This document shows, piece by piece, positions 22,054 through 34,000 of a stretch of 64,000 nucleotides of DNA. The notes below the pieces were generated by a model that was not told where the DNA came from, searched no databases, and saw only the letters and a list, made by a program, of their open reading frames with translations. The stretch spans positions 1 to 64,000 of the forward strand of contig MCFE01000317.1 in the NCBI GenBank assembly GCA_002104905.1. The letters are read 5' to 3'. This DNA is from Basidiobolus meristosporus CBS 931.73 (Eukaryota; Basidiobolomycota; Basidiobolomycetes; Basidiobolales; Basidiobolaceae). The position numbers and the translations under genes are program-made. Positions within the stretch are counted from its first letter, which is position 1; the number at the start of each line of letters is the position of its first letter.

Positions 22054-22497
22054 TTATGTACCTAGCACTGCAAAATGCTCCAACGCCGAGTCGAAATCTT
22101 TTTCCAAGGCTTCGTATTCCTCTGCTTTCTCTTTGCGGCTCTTCGCCTTGTCCTCCTTGGTCATCTATAGAATGTGAAATGATCGTTTAGATACTACTTT
22201 GATGTACTAAGGTCCTGACCACGCCGCACGTACCTTTTTATTTTTCGTGCCAAAACTATAGACCTCGCCTATGAGCCCGTTCAACTCATCGCGTAAACTG
22301 GAGTCCCGCTCCTTATTTTGGGTCCTCTTTGAACTCTTTGTCTTATTCGGTGTACCGCTTGATCCTGGTGTACCACGAGTGACAGTTTGAAGACCTTTGG
22401 AAGGAGTGTTGAGTTTTGCGGGAGAAGCGTAAGGATGGTGCTTCACCCGAGATGGGGTCTTGATCTGAGGGTTTTTTTTTGTGTTTGCTGGTGGCAT
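22054..22497 (-). CDS. Small basic protein with TP-rich N-terminus, 124 aa
   Basis: Exons 22497-22234 and 22164-22054 join in phase 0 (GTACGT...TTCTATAG). Family not recognised. The first ~65 residues are basic, Pro/Ser/Thr-rich and contain several TP sites (KTPSRVKHH, NTPSKG, RGTPGS, GTPNKTK), possible CDK/MAPK targets. The second half is helical: SLRDELNGLIGEVYSFG, then KEDKAKSRKEKAEEYEALEKDF and a short hydrophobic end ALEHFAVLG. The layout (disordered basic phospho-tail plus a coiled coil) suggests a nuclear or cytoskeletal scaffold subunit, which is inference. The intron is supported by good donor and acceptor sites and by the second exon being a compact 36-codon helical frame. Confidence 0.6.
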
Positions 22498-24257
22498 GGT
22501 AGAAGTCTAGGAGCAACGGAACTCCCGCCTCGGCAATCTCTATTTGTGTCGAATTTTTTGCCACTTTGAGTAAAAAAAATTTCTACCGTTCATTTTTGAT
22601 CATTTTTTAATCATCTTTTTATTCCTGATTTATATGTTCCGGAATCACCCGTAATTTGGCCATCACACAAGCATGACCAGAGGGAATCGAATGCGGGATC
22701 AATTTAAACAAAATTGGTTGGTAATGCCATATGAAGGCTAATTCAGCATTATTTGTTGTAGGCAGTACGCTTCTCCACACCTTCAAACCGGAAATACGAC
22801 GTTCCACACGTTGAAGATTGGCTCTTTGCAGGCGGTTTTATTATCTACAGCCCGAACTTTATTCCGCACCTCTTGATTAGGCCTAGTCTTCCGTGAGGCA
22901 ACAGTAGCTTGCTAGGTGATGGGGGGCTTAGAAACTGTACGCCTCCTTTTTTGGCGACTGCCCTGTGGTATAAACATAGAGTATTGATTCTGTCGATGGC
23001 GAAGTGCTTATGCATCTAGCCGGATAGGTCAATGGGAATATCGATCGCCTAACGGCGGCTCCAGAAGTGGATGAGCGCATCCTTCTGCGCCTGATGCACC
23101 ACCGCATTCGGATCAACTTTACGGAAAGGATGCCGATGATCTTGGACTAGTCACAGTGAACGCTATTTACCGTAGCTCATCATCATTCAAATCTCAGTGG
23201 ATGTCTCATGATTCAGGCTGGGCAGCGGCTCCAATTCGTTGATGAGCAAGGTTTCCTTTCATAGTCTAGTATTTAATTTGAGTTGTTTAGGGAATTGCCA
23301 GGCAATATCGTTAGAAATGGGATCAGCTGTACGGCCATTTCCATGAGCCAGCGCATAAGGAATGCGAAACATGTCTTTGCTTACCTCGCACCTATATCGC
23401 AGATAAAGCTGTTTCAAGCTAAGGGCCAATCGGTGGGCGCCATTCCATCGCTTCGATTGAAACAGCTCAATTTTTTATCCCTGATCCTAAAGAGAACGCA
23501 AGCTGGCCCCCAAATCAAATCTCGCATTTAGTATCGAAAAAACCAGTCATCCGGATGCTAGGTGCTATTTCAGTGATTGAATCAGTTGCCGTGCCCCCAT
23601 TGGCTCCGGCGGGAGAAGAGCTTGCACCACAAATGTGATCACTGAGATGCGATTTAGCGTTCTTTCTTAATCTGGCAGTATCACTTGGAGCCATTTTGCC
23701 TTTATATGCTTGCACTGATACTTGAATCGATCTTGCTCTTCACAATTAGTAAGATGAAAAATCGTTCAGGGATGGGATGCACTCTAGTAGGGTGAGGAAC
23801 TCCACGGCTGATATGTACTCTAGGATGCTTCCAACACAACATACCGGCTGGTTTGATTCTGGGAAAAACACGGTGATCGTGTTGTAAACGACTGATTCGG
23901 GCGCCCTTGTCAATGGCTAATTGATGAGTTGTGATAATAGGTGTCACTTTTGATTGTGACAGAACGATTCTCATAATCTTAATCTATTGGATTGGTAATT
24001 CCTCGATCACTTCGACTAATTAAGGTTGGTGAACTACCCCTCGCTCAATTTGGTCAATCATTTGATAACACCCGAGATATCGTCCATTTCAATATAAAAA
24101 GCATTCTTGCTCCAACCATCCATCCAAACAACGCCTTCGTATAATTTCTCATTTTTCGCGTATTTGTCTTTATATTGCTTCTTGCCCTTAGCATTTTCCA
24201 CAGTTTTGTCCCATTCTCCGTATATACATAGTCATCCAACGAGCATTTCTACATTAA
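22498..24257. other. Gene-poor stretch with fragmentary ORFs
   Basis: About 1.76 kb with no supported gene. Several minus-strand frames of 60-90 codons (22619-22807, 22928-23116, 23515-23715, 23702-23974) lie end to end in different phases, and reading across 22.6-23.1 kb gives protein-like text broken by stops. This could be a decayed gene or mobile-element remnant, or a spliced gene I could not assemble. No terminal repeats or target duplications are visible. Confidence 0.35.
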
Positions 24258-25174
24258 ATGATGGAAGTACTGCACACACGAAAGGCCAGCTTGCCTAATT
24301 TCAAATCGTTTCGTAGTCATAACGTAGATTATGTCTACCAACGGCGAAGTAGCCATAGTCAAGCCACCACAAGGACTGAACCGACACCAATCCCAGCCAA
24401 GCTGCGAAAGTCAAGTGCTCCCACGATACTTGAAGACCCTTTGGATTCGAGAGTGATGAGCGTATGCTCAGATGCGCAAAGCCTGGGGCCTATACGGAAC
24501 CGACGTGGCAGCATGAATAGCCGTAACGGTCTGGATGACGATGCCATCTTTGTAGAGCTCGTCAATCCTAGCGATCTTCGCTACTGCCCTTACCTGGTTT
24601 TCACACATCACCCACACAATATTGGGGACGAGAGCCAGGACTCAACCAGCAATCTAAACGAGATGGGTTACTTTCCCCTATCCATTCCGATCAATCCCCA
24701 TACGCACCATGTCATCGAAGCCTATCAACTGAACGACAAGCGCATGCTGTTAGTAATCGAAAACTACTGGACAAAATGCACAGAGATCTATTTCGATTCC
24801 ATCAAGAACATCATAAACTTGGTCAATTTGAAGGTACCCGCATTCACATTGAACGCACAGTGTCATCTGACAACGTTGAATCAAGTAAAAAGCATGCTTG
24901 CTTTATATGATATCATCGGGAATGAGGTACAATTTGGTCATGTAATCTATCCATCAGCAATCTACTCACATTTCTCCCCAAGTTATTCCTGGTATCATAC
25001 GCCACTGGTGTTGAACAACCTGTATCATCCATCTCCTTCAACCAACATGCAGTGAGCAACCAGATGAAAATCCGAAATCTATTGTTCGTTTTGGGAACGG
25101 ATGAGCTGTGTTTCGTCGAGTCGACAGGGGCGTTGAAAATGTTCGATCTAAACCAAAACACATTCCGTACTTGA
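24258..25174 (+). CDS. Hypothetical protein, possible propeller-like region
   Basis: Exons 24258-24926 and 24983-25174 join in phase 0 (GTACAA...branch CTCAC...CCCCAAG), giving 286 residues. Residues 1-100 are basic and Ser-rich (RKASLPNF; RRGSMNSRNG, a PKA-like RRxS site). The middle has beta-strand-like text (HTHHVIEAYQLNDKRMLLVI, NLVNLKVPAFTLNAQCHL). The end reads KIRNLLFVLGTDELCFVEST followed by GALKMFDLNQNTFR, resembling one beta-propeller blade; from memory, a similar blade motif occurs in very large fungal GTPase-like (VLIG-like) proteins. If so, this is a short relative or fragment without the GTPase. A further exon after a GTACTTG donor at 25167 is possible. Family assignment is weak. 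Confidence 0.5.
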
Positions 25175-25972
25175 AGCACCATGAACAACCCTTTGTACAT
25201 TGTTTTACCATGTAACCTTATTCACTGTTCAGATCACATTTGTAATCACTCTGCGCTCATACCCTTGTGCAATCCAATGTCGAGCCTTACTCACTGGGTT
25301 GAAGCTGTACATAAAATTATCCCATCTGTGGGACGCATGTGACTACTGTTATCATCGCTCGAGTGCCTCGGTTCATGATTCTTCCACACTGGTTATTAGC
25401 TGATCATAATAGCTTGGATAGCAACCAGATTGTAAATAAGACTAGTCGTTGATTCGATAATCCAAATATATCTCTTCCATACTAGCCGAAACATCAGTAA
25501 AGAAAAGGAAGCTCAGTGAGGGGTCAATGATCAATGATCCAAAGATTGATGACCGGATATGGACGTCATCCAACTAGGTTATATTGAATCGAAGTCAGTC
25601 ATGTATCATTTTGGTGCCGATTAGAAACATCACCAATCCAGCGAAAAGAGTTGGTAGAGTATGCACGCTCATGGTATGTTCACCATCGGATCTAGTATGA
25701 CAGCTTCACATAGATTTATTATCATCACTTTCCAGGCGTGAAAATCCTTCATTTTGATTATTTATAATATCAGAAATATGGCCAGCTAGACAGGGATCTA
25801 CAGGATGAACCTGTTCATGCTGCATTTGATAACGAAATCGACCATCCTTGGTAAGCGATCATCAACCTGTCAGTGGTGTTGTCCAAGTGCACTCATGCTC
25901 GTCTTGGCGAACTATTTCGTGAATTTTTGGGCTTAATTGTTTATTAATTGAGGGAGTAGCGAGTGTAATCTG
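25175..25972. other. Intergenic
   Basis: 798 bases; no supported gene. A short direct repeat (TCAATGATCAATGATC) occurs near 25526. Possible 3' exons of the preceding gene cannot be excluded. Confidence 0.35.
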
Positions 25973-26283
25973 CTATTTTCCAATTCCAAGATTTTTTGCA
26001 CATGTCGTTACTTCACCATCCGCCTCAATGTGCTTGACATGCTCAGAAACATTCAATGCTGACAGATGGTCATCTGGGATAGAGGCGGCAAACCCAAATA
26101 TCCCCGAATCGTAGCGGTGTTTAATGGATCCTCCTTGTGATTCAACCTCAGATGCCGCTTTATCAATAGCAGAGCGAGGAGTACCCTCGTTAAACATGAC
26201 AATGTAGTCGCCGGATGCTAGAAAGATTCGGCGTTTAGTCACGAGCTGTACAATTCGAGTAACCGACATTTACCTTTCGACAT
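25973..26283 (-). CDS. Proteinase inhibitor I9 (Pbi2-like)
   Basis: A 10-base first exon (26283-26274, MSK) joins exon 26217-25973 over a 56-nt intron (GTAAAT, branch CTAAAC, TTTCTAG), giving 84 residues. The protein is a stand-alone inhibitor I9/subtilisin-propeptide fold: GDYIVMFNEGTPRSAIDKAA, then SQGGSIKHRYDSGIFGFAAS and IPDDHLSALNVSEHVKHIEA ending in DGEVTT. Without a signal peptide it resembles yeast Pbi2, the cytosolic/vacuolar inhibitor of proteinase B. The tail after DG EVTT has a Cys and is slightly longer than usual. No S8 protease gene is in the window, so its target must be elsewhere. The splice is preferred because the unspliced frame adds 15 residues unrelated to the family. 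Confidence 0.85.
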
Positions 26284-27304
26284 TTTTGTATTAAGTGGAG
26301 ATTAGCTGGAGTCGGTGATTCTATCTAATAGCTCAGCATATTCGGGACTTAAATAAGTGCGACTTTAGGTTAGTCTATGAAGTCACTCTGGCTACGTAAC
26401 TCAGTATATAGATGATGTGAATACTTGTTTACTCAGCTCTCCTTACGACATGGCCATCTGTCATGGAAAACATAATCATATGACCATCGCAAAAGCATCA
26501 AACTCGATGATCTCATCAGAAATGGATTTGTTGCGTCATTTATCCTGGCCTGAATATGTCTATATTAGGCAGCGTGGATGCATTAATCTATGAATAGAAA
26601 TTAACGAGTTTTTGGATTCATGCAGCCTTGTAAATATCGCAAAGTTAATCCAGCACTGTTCCTGGCATGGGTATCGAAATCTCCAGGTCTTTGAAGGTGC
26701 GGATGTACATCGGCTACTGTAAATCTCCTAGTGAGCAGCGGATGCGTTTTGGAGATGGATGGCGTTGTGACTCTTGCCACGAAGACTTGCTACTTCAATG
26801 CGGTTTGAGTTCGGCAAATTCAAAACGCCTGGTTATAGTCGGCTGTTACGTAGGTAGCGGACAATCGAATTCTTGAAGCATAGTCTCAGAAAATCAAAAA
26901 AAACCTCTGCCTATGAGGTGAAAACCGAACTGCATATCCATTACTGGCCAGTAACCGCTCAAGCAAACAAAACACGGGTATGGATCGTATTACTGTTATT
27001 GAACGCATTTATCCATTACATCATAGAGGATTTTCGGCTTAATCCATGCTCGCTTTATGACTATTATAATGTACTAGCATTTATTTCAACAACCTTGCAT
27101 TGATGGTACTGACTCTTAGGATGGGTTTAGTGTTGTGATGTAGAGAACGAAAGACTGGCAGCCTTTTGGCCTCCGATTGACAGCATCTTGGCCAATAATC
27201 ATAACTACGATCGAAGTACGACCGCTGATATATAAGCTTGCCCTTAGAACCACTTCAGTACAATATTGACTACTCCCCCAAAGCTGGGATCTCTCTTTAG
27301 ATTC
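26284..27304. other. Intergenic, about 1 kb
   Basis: A plus-strand frame (26667-26876) and a minus-strand frame (27116-27328) lack domains and splice support. The right end includes the promoter of the sugar transporter, with TATATAAGC at about 27230. Confidence 0.4.
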
Positions 27305-28853
27305 ATGAAAGACCAAGCCGTCATTCAAACCTATGCACTGTCACCATCCGACAAAGAAAAGTCTCAGGTCGACATAGAAGTAATAGTATCGGATTCCACA
27401 AAAAGCAAGATCAGCCTCTATGTGGCCTTCAATGTGCTTACCGCGGTGCTCGCGTCATATGTCACTGGTTTCAATGTTGGATCCCCCAACATACCACAGC
27501 AGGTTATCATTGGATGCAATTTAGAAGAGTACACTTTTGCGGTGCTACCAGCATGCCTCCCAATGACCCCAATATTTTGGTAAGCCCTGCTATGTTAAAT
27601 GTTCCAAGTGCGGCTATTAACAGCCGATGATTCTCAGGGGATTTACTTTGGCCACCTTTGCCCTGGGCGCTCTGGTCGCTGGACTCAGTGCTGGTTCGAT
27701 CGCAGACCGATTTGGAAGAAGAAAAGCAATCTGGATGAACAACATACTGATTATCATTGCTGGAATCATCATGAGCACGTCCGGAAGCATCCCGCAGTTG
27801 ATCATCGGAAGGTTTTTTGCAGGGCTTGCTGGTGGTTCCGCCAGTACCTTCGTCCCGATGTTCATTTCGGAAATTGCCCCTTTGCGCTACAAGGGGAGAA
27901 TGGGCACCATGACACAGGTGGCTTTTGTAAGTGGCGTTCTTACCGCGCAAGGGTTGGCATTGCGTTTCACCTATGTTCCTGGATGGAGAATCCTCCTATC
28001 TTTGACAGCTATTCCGAGTGTTTTTCAAATCGTGGCGCTGTGCTTTTGCACGGAAACCCCTGCCTGGCTAATAAGACAAGGCCGGATCGATGAGGCACGG
28101 ACCGCTCTTCAACGACTTCGTAAGGGCTACAATGTTGACAATGAACTCGATTTGTTGTGCCAAAGCAATTGCTCCACCCAAATTGAGGATAGTCAGGCGC
28201 AAAATGACAACGTAAACCACAAGGCTGCAGCCATGAGATTTACTGATGTGCTGAGAGAAAAAAATATCAGACGTGGCCTTCTTAGTGCCTTGGCACTTCA
28301 CGCGTTCCAACAATTGTGTGGAATTAACGCTGTCATATACTATTCCACCTCAATTTTCCGATCTACATTTGGCCCTGAGAGCTCGGGTATCTTTACAGTG
28401 ATAGTAGCGGCAACAAATGTGCTCATGACCCTATTCTCGACCATCCTGGTAGACCGACTAGGGCGAAAGCCGCTGCTGTTATGTAGCAGCCTTGGAATGT
28501 GCATCTCTTGTATCCTCGCAGTTATCGCAGCCAGCAACGAAATCGACATTATGATAGTGGCATCAGTGATAATGTTTGTTGCATTCTATGCAACTGGACT
28601 CGGGCCGCTTCCATGGCTACTGGTTCCTGAGTTTCTTCCTCCGGCAGCGTTAGGGATTGCCGCATCGATGTGTTGTGTTGTCAATTGGTTCTTCACATTT
28701 CTTGTGGGATTTTCGTTTCCAGCCATCAAGCTACATATACAACAATGGTCCTTCCTTCCATTTTCGATTTTCTCCGGATGTTGCGCCTTATTTGTCTTCT
28801 TCTATATCCCAGAAACAAAATTCAAACTTCCCTCAAAAGCAACTCCAGTGTAA
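27305..28853 (+). CDS. MFS sugar porter (hexose-transporter-like)
   Basis: Exons 27305-27579 and 27638-28853 (intron GTAAGC...TTCTCAG, phase 2) give 496 residues with 12 predicted membrane segments. Sugar-porter signatures are present: YVTGFNVGSPNIP in helix 1, the DRFGRRKA loop 2-3 motif, EIAPLRYKGRMGTMTQ in helix 4, TETPAWLIRQGRIDEA before the central loop, the substrate motif QQLCGINAVIYYSTSIF in helix 7, DRLGRKPLLL in loop 8-9, GPLPWLLVPEFLP in helix 10 and PETK at the end. The fold places it with GLUT/vacuolar-type sugar porters. Specificity is unknown; PETPAWLI replaces the usual PESPRWL. It likely moves hexose by uniport or H+ symport at the plasma or vacuolar membrane. An earlier AG at 27624 would break the frame, so the acceptor at 27637 is used. 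Confidence 0.9.
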
Positions 28854-29532
28854 TTCTACCAAGAGTATATAAATTTAGGACACATATATCAAGAATCTAA
28901 TAAACTCCTCATCTTTGTCATAAACATAGAGTAACATGGACTAGCGAAAACGGAGAATTCCGAACCTGAACAACACTGGAGTGGTATTCGATGAGTTCTC
29001 ATAACCTGTTTTCATGGGATTATTGGAGAAGATAAGATAAGAATGGCAGGCTCTAGAATCGAGCCTAGTGTGATGTTTGTAGGCCTAGAAGAGGGTTGGA
29101 ATTTTTATATCATTTAATCCTGGGAAACTATCCAGGTAATCCTAGGCTCAATTTATTTTTATGTATGACCAAATCAACTATCTGTACAGGCGGGCCAGAA
29201 ACCAAAAATTGGTTGTAACTCACATTCAGGAACCCTGACTGCACGATTGTTGGTTGCAGGTTGTACCATGTAGCCAACCATCACCACGTACAAGTGAGTG
29301 AGCGTTGTGGAGTCTAGCTTCCTCAAGGCTTCGTGAGCAATCAGGAAATGAAAACCAGATACTGAAACTTTTGGTTGGATTACGGTGTTCCTAGTCGCCA
29401 TTTTCTTCGCACCAAAACGCCATGTTCATATAATATGCTTGGTGTCTTTTCCGTGGCAGCACGTAGCTATTTAATCCCGCTTTTAGAAATGTTGCTGCCC
29501 AACCCCACATACGTCTATCTCACTCTTCAGCC
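28854..29532. other. Intergenic
   Basis: 679 bases between two plus-strand genes; AT-rich, no supported gene. AATAAACTCC at about 28900 is a possible poly(A) signal for the transporter. Confidence 0.4.
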
Positions 29533-30602
29533 ATGCTTGACGCCTTTCACCCAGACTCCGCAATGGATAATTGCCTGGCCAAGAAAGGTAGTTACCAGGT
29601 AATCCACACTGGAACTCTACTGTCAATTACTAATCTATTGTCAACAGCCTTCTTAAAACCAATCTTCCAGAAGAACAGTGCATGGTCTGCCATCATTCAG
29701 GAAAGCCGAAATGATTTTTTCATCAAATCGGCGTTAGGGCAGACTCCTAGTATCCTCTGGTTAGGTAAAACACTCTTGGGACAAAGCGAGAGAAGGAGTG
29801 GAGTGATGGATTCATGTCTTGACAATTAGGTTGCTCCGATTCCCGGGTACCACCTGAGGTGATTGTACAGTGTGGCAAGTATTATCCTAGCGAATGTCAA
29901 AATCGATCAAACTAACAATTTGTAGATCCTGGAGATATGTTTGTTCATAGGAACATTGCCAATATCTGTCCCCGAGACGACCTGAGCTGTATGTCGGTTA
30001 TTCAATATGCTGTGGAGGTTCTCAAAGTGAAGCACATTATAGTATGCGGTAACTACAACCCGTTGCTTTTGCGGCTCACCACCTTCTTATACCTACACTT
30101 GCACAGGCCACTACGGCTGTGGTGGAGTGAGAGCAGCAATTCATGAGCACAGTTATGGGTTAATCGACGGCTGGCTTGACAATATCAAGAAGGTAATATC
30201 TGGTATGTGGTTCTTGCTGGTTACTCTTGAGCTCTCGAATGTTATTGATTACTTTACACAGGAAACAGCAAGCAACTTGAAAGTAAGCACCTATAAAAGG
30301 TTTTAAGGGGGTTTAGTTTTGACCTGTTACGCTTAGATATCAGGGATGCACAAATGCACGAAGATCTAGTGGTCGAGCTAAATGTAGCAAACTCCATCAG
30401 TAATATCATCCATTCAAGTTTTATTCAAAAAGCGTGGCAAAAAGATCAACTGTTATCTGTTCATGGACTGTGTTACGATCTTCAACATGGATTGCTGAGC
30501 GATCTCGACTTGGATTTTGATGGTCCGAATCAATCCTTGTCTGTGGACCATCTAATAGCAAGGAAAAGCGGTGCGAAGTATCACCAAGAGGCCAGCAGAT
30601 AA
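29533..30602 (+). CDS. Beta-carbonic anhydrase
   Basis: Seven exons (29533-29587, 29648-29764, 29830-29874, 29926-30048, 30107-30202, 30262-30282, 30337-30602) give 240 residues. The beta-class zinc site is complete: Cys59 and Asp61 in [11 protein letters not shown], His115 and Cys118 in [33 protein letters not shown] and [14 protein letters not shown] are equally typical. It hydrates CO2 to bicarbonate, feeding carboxylases and adenylate cyclase in fungi. All introns are GT-AG except the third (29875-29925), which begins GCAAGT: only a cut at G|GCAAGT restores the family [11 protein letters not shown] sequence. Exon 6 has only 21 bases. There is no clear targeting peptide, so the enzyme is probably cytosolic. 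Codon phases are consistently 1 across all six introns. Confidence 0.95.
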
Positions 30603-31093
30603 GCCATCGGATACATCAACACACCACACACCAGCTGTAAAGAATGCCAACCCCACCCATTCGACAATAAAAGTGCATATTTACTCCGCATCAAGCCTAC
30701 AATGATACAATCATTCAAAACACAACATCGGTAACTCTTCAATCGAATCTGAATTGTGAGAGGCATTATTATCAAGGCCAAAAGCCAATCGGGGGATATG
30801 AAACTGTTGGTTTATGCACATCTCCATCTTCAATAGGAAGAATCACACAAAGACTTACCATCGGGAAATAACAACTCGTGATCAACAAAGATGTGACGTT
30901 TATCGTTCGAGACGTATAAAGCTAACCGCGTTCTGCAGAAGAGAGGTTAGGAGGTTTTGGGAGCTATCAAATACCAGCTTGTCCCCACTACTACCTTACC
31001 ATCTACGTCTAACTAATCCTCTTTTGGTGGCACATAACCTGACGCGCCAAAGAGCTTTAATAAACCTATAACTACCCTACGTAACAAACGATA
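30603..31093. other. Intergenic
   Basis: 491 bases between the carbonic anhydrase and chitin synthase genes; no feature recognised apart from the expected 3' flank and promoter. Confidence 0.4.
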
Positions 31094-34000
31094 ATGTCTG
31101 ATCCATTCAATAACCCCAGGTACCAGATATCCAGCGGGAAATCTAGCCGTGAAGATCGTTCTCGTGAAAATGGTTACTACGTCCATGATCAGTCGAATTC
31201 GTCGATTTCCTCTATTACTCGTGAAAACTATAACTCTACCGCCACTCTTAACCATCCAAAGTACTTGGCCAGGAGTCAATCCCCAAGGGAGTTGGCAAAT
31301 CACTCCTCAATTTCCCATCTCCAACCTAGCCCATCAACGCATACCACCAGATCACGTTCCCCACTCGCCGGGGATACCTATTCAATAAGAACTTCGCCAT
31401 TCCCCGACAACCATGGATCCCATAGTCAAAAGACATGGGCTCCAAAGAGTCTACCGAGAACAGCACCAACTAAAGAAACGCTGAAGAAAAACGGCTCCCC
31501 GATTTCTCGCGACATTGGCAGACAAGAGAGCGGTAATCGTTGGCATTCTGAGGAGAAGATTTCAACATCGAAATATACGGACCAAGTGACCTCCTTGGAT
31601 AAGAGTCAAGGCCGAAAGTCACCGTTTTCTGATGTACGAGCACAGGCTCTGAAAAACCACTCGATTGGAAAATCTAGCCATTCTACAAAGAAAGCAATCG
31701 ATTACAAGGCAGTCTCACCAGAGGTCAAGCCTTCCCCTATTGCTAAACCCATACAGGATACCGGTGCTAAGGCGATTGAGGAACTGTACAACAACAAGAA
31801 TGCTCCCCCCTCCAACGCTAGACGCTACAAACAGTTCATGGAAGAACGGAAGCGGAACATGAAGTATGTTGAGCTGACCTCCGGAAATCTTGTTATTGAT
31901 TGTCCAGTTCCCGATAAAGTCGTCAGCAATGTCCTCTACGCAGACTCCGAAGAGTTCACTCAGATGCGATACACGGCAGCCACATGTGACCCTAACGACT
32001 TCTTGAAAGAGCGGTACACCTTACGGCCGGCATTGTACGGGCGTACTACCGAGCTGTTCATAGTGATGACTATGTATAACGAGAACGAAGAGTTGTTCAT
32101 CAAGACCTTCTCAGGGATACTTAAAAATATACATCACCTATGTAAACGTTCAAAATCGAGAGTCTGGGGAAACACAGGGTGGCAAAAAGTGGTAGTGTGC
32201 ATTGTCGCCGATGGTCGGAGTAAGATTCACCCCAGGGTCTTGCAAGCATTAGCATTGATGGGCGTCTATCAAGAGGGGATCAACCAAAACTCGGTCAATG
32301 GGAAAGCGGTGACAGCACACATATACGAATTCACCACTCAGAAGTACATTGACAAAAACATGCGTGTGCACAGCATCAAGGAGAAGAATATGGATCCTAT
32401 CCAGATCCTGTTTTGCTTGAAAGAGAAGAATGCGAAAAAGCTGAATTCACACAGGTGGTTCTTCAATGCGTTCAGCCCGTTGCTGAACCCAAACGTGTGT
32501 GTTCTACTGGATGTCGGAACACGACCAGGTTGCACCTCGATATATCATTTGTGGAAAGGTATGCTAGCGATGTTAAATCCCAACAAGAGTCAAGACTTCC
32601 CTAATAGCTTTTCACTCTATAGCTTTCGATAGAAACTCGAATCTGGGTGGTGCATGTGGTGAAATTTGCGTTGAGCTGGGAAGAGGCTGGAAAAATCTCA
32701 TCAATCCCTTGGTAGCGGCACAAAACTTTGAGTATAAGATGAGCAACATCCTGGACAAACCACTGGAAAGTGTGTTTGGCTACATTAGTGTACTTCCAGG
32801 TGCGTTCTCAGCCTATCGGTATGCCGCACTTAAAAATACCGCTCCTGGAGTCGGCCCTTTGGCTTCGTATTTCAAGGGAGAGACCATGCATGGATCCAAT
32901 GCCAGCGGAGGAATCTTTGAGGCCAACATGTATCTTGCCGAAGATAGAATATTATGCTTTGAACTGGTGGCAAAGAAGAACTCGAAATGGGTCCTGAAGT
33001 ACGTCAAGGTATGTGCTTTCACTGGTGTAACCTCCACTGTCTAAATCTCACACGCATTTACTGGTAAAGTCCGCTAAAGCCGAGACAGATGTCCCGGACT
33101 CCTGGCCCGAATTCATTTCTCAACGCCGCCGCTGGTTAAATGGATCACTATTCGCAGCGTTCTTTGCTACTGCTCACTGGTTCCAAATCTTTCGCACGAA
33201 CCACAGCTCCAGAAGAAAGTTTCTATTCCTTTTGGAATTCGTCTACAACACAGTCGCGTTGCTCTTCAGTTGGTTCTCGATTGTAAGTTTGATTGATCTG
33301 GCTGATCTTGAAGATTCCCAACTAAACTGATGATATTTAGGGGAATTTCTACCTGTTTCTCTATTTCCTAACCGAGAAATCGATCGCCAAAGATTCCACT
33401 GGAAGGGTGCTTCGAGATTCAAGTAAACCAGATCCATTTTTTGGTGCTTCATGGTTGGTTTACCCGGTGATTCGGGAGATCTTCCTGCTAGGGTTGATCG
33501 TCCAATTCATCCTCGCCCTGGGAAACAGACCACAGGGTTCACATTCAGTGTATATACTGTGCGTGTGCTTGTTCGCCTTTGTCATGTTGATTATGACGTA
33601 CACTGTGTTCTTCCAGTTAGTGCTGTACCTCAAGAACCCTGCCACTTTGGAGCTGCTTCGACGTGCGCCGTTCACCGCCGAAAGTGTCAACCTATTCGTA
33701 GCCCTGGTTTCCACATATGGAGTCTACTTCATCAGTAGCTTTCTATACTTTGAGCCGTGGCACATGTTTACCTGCTTCATCCAATACATGCTGATTTTCC
33801 CTTCATACGTGAACATCCTGATGGTGTACGCCTTTTGCAATACTCATGATGTATCCTGGGGAACCAAAGGAGACAACATCCCAATCTGTGCCGACTCTGT
33901 CCATGGGAATGTCACCAGTACAACCAATCAAGCTGGTGTTGAGGTGGCTAAGGTGCAGGTGCCAACGGAGAAAAGGGATATCAATGGGATTTATGATAAA

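Noticed and set aside
26667-26876. 69-codon ORF with a CDSCHEDLLLQCG stretch, possible zinc motif
   Set aside because: Isolated short frame, no conserved spacing or splice support.
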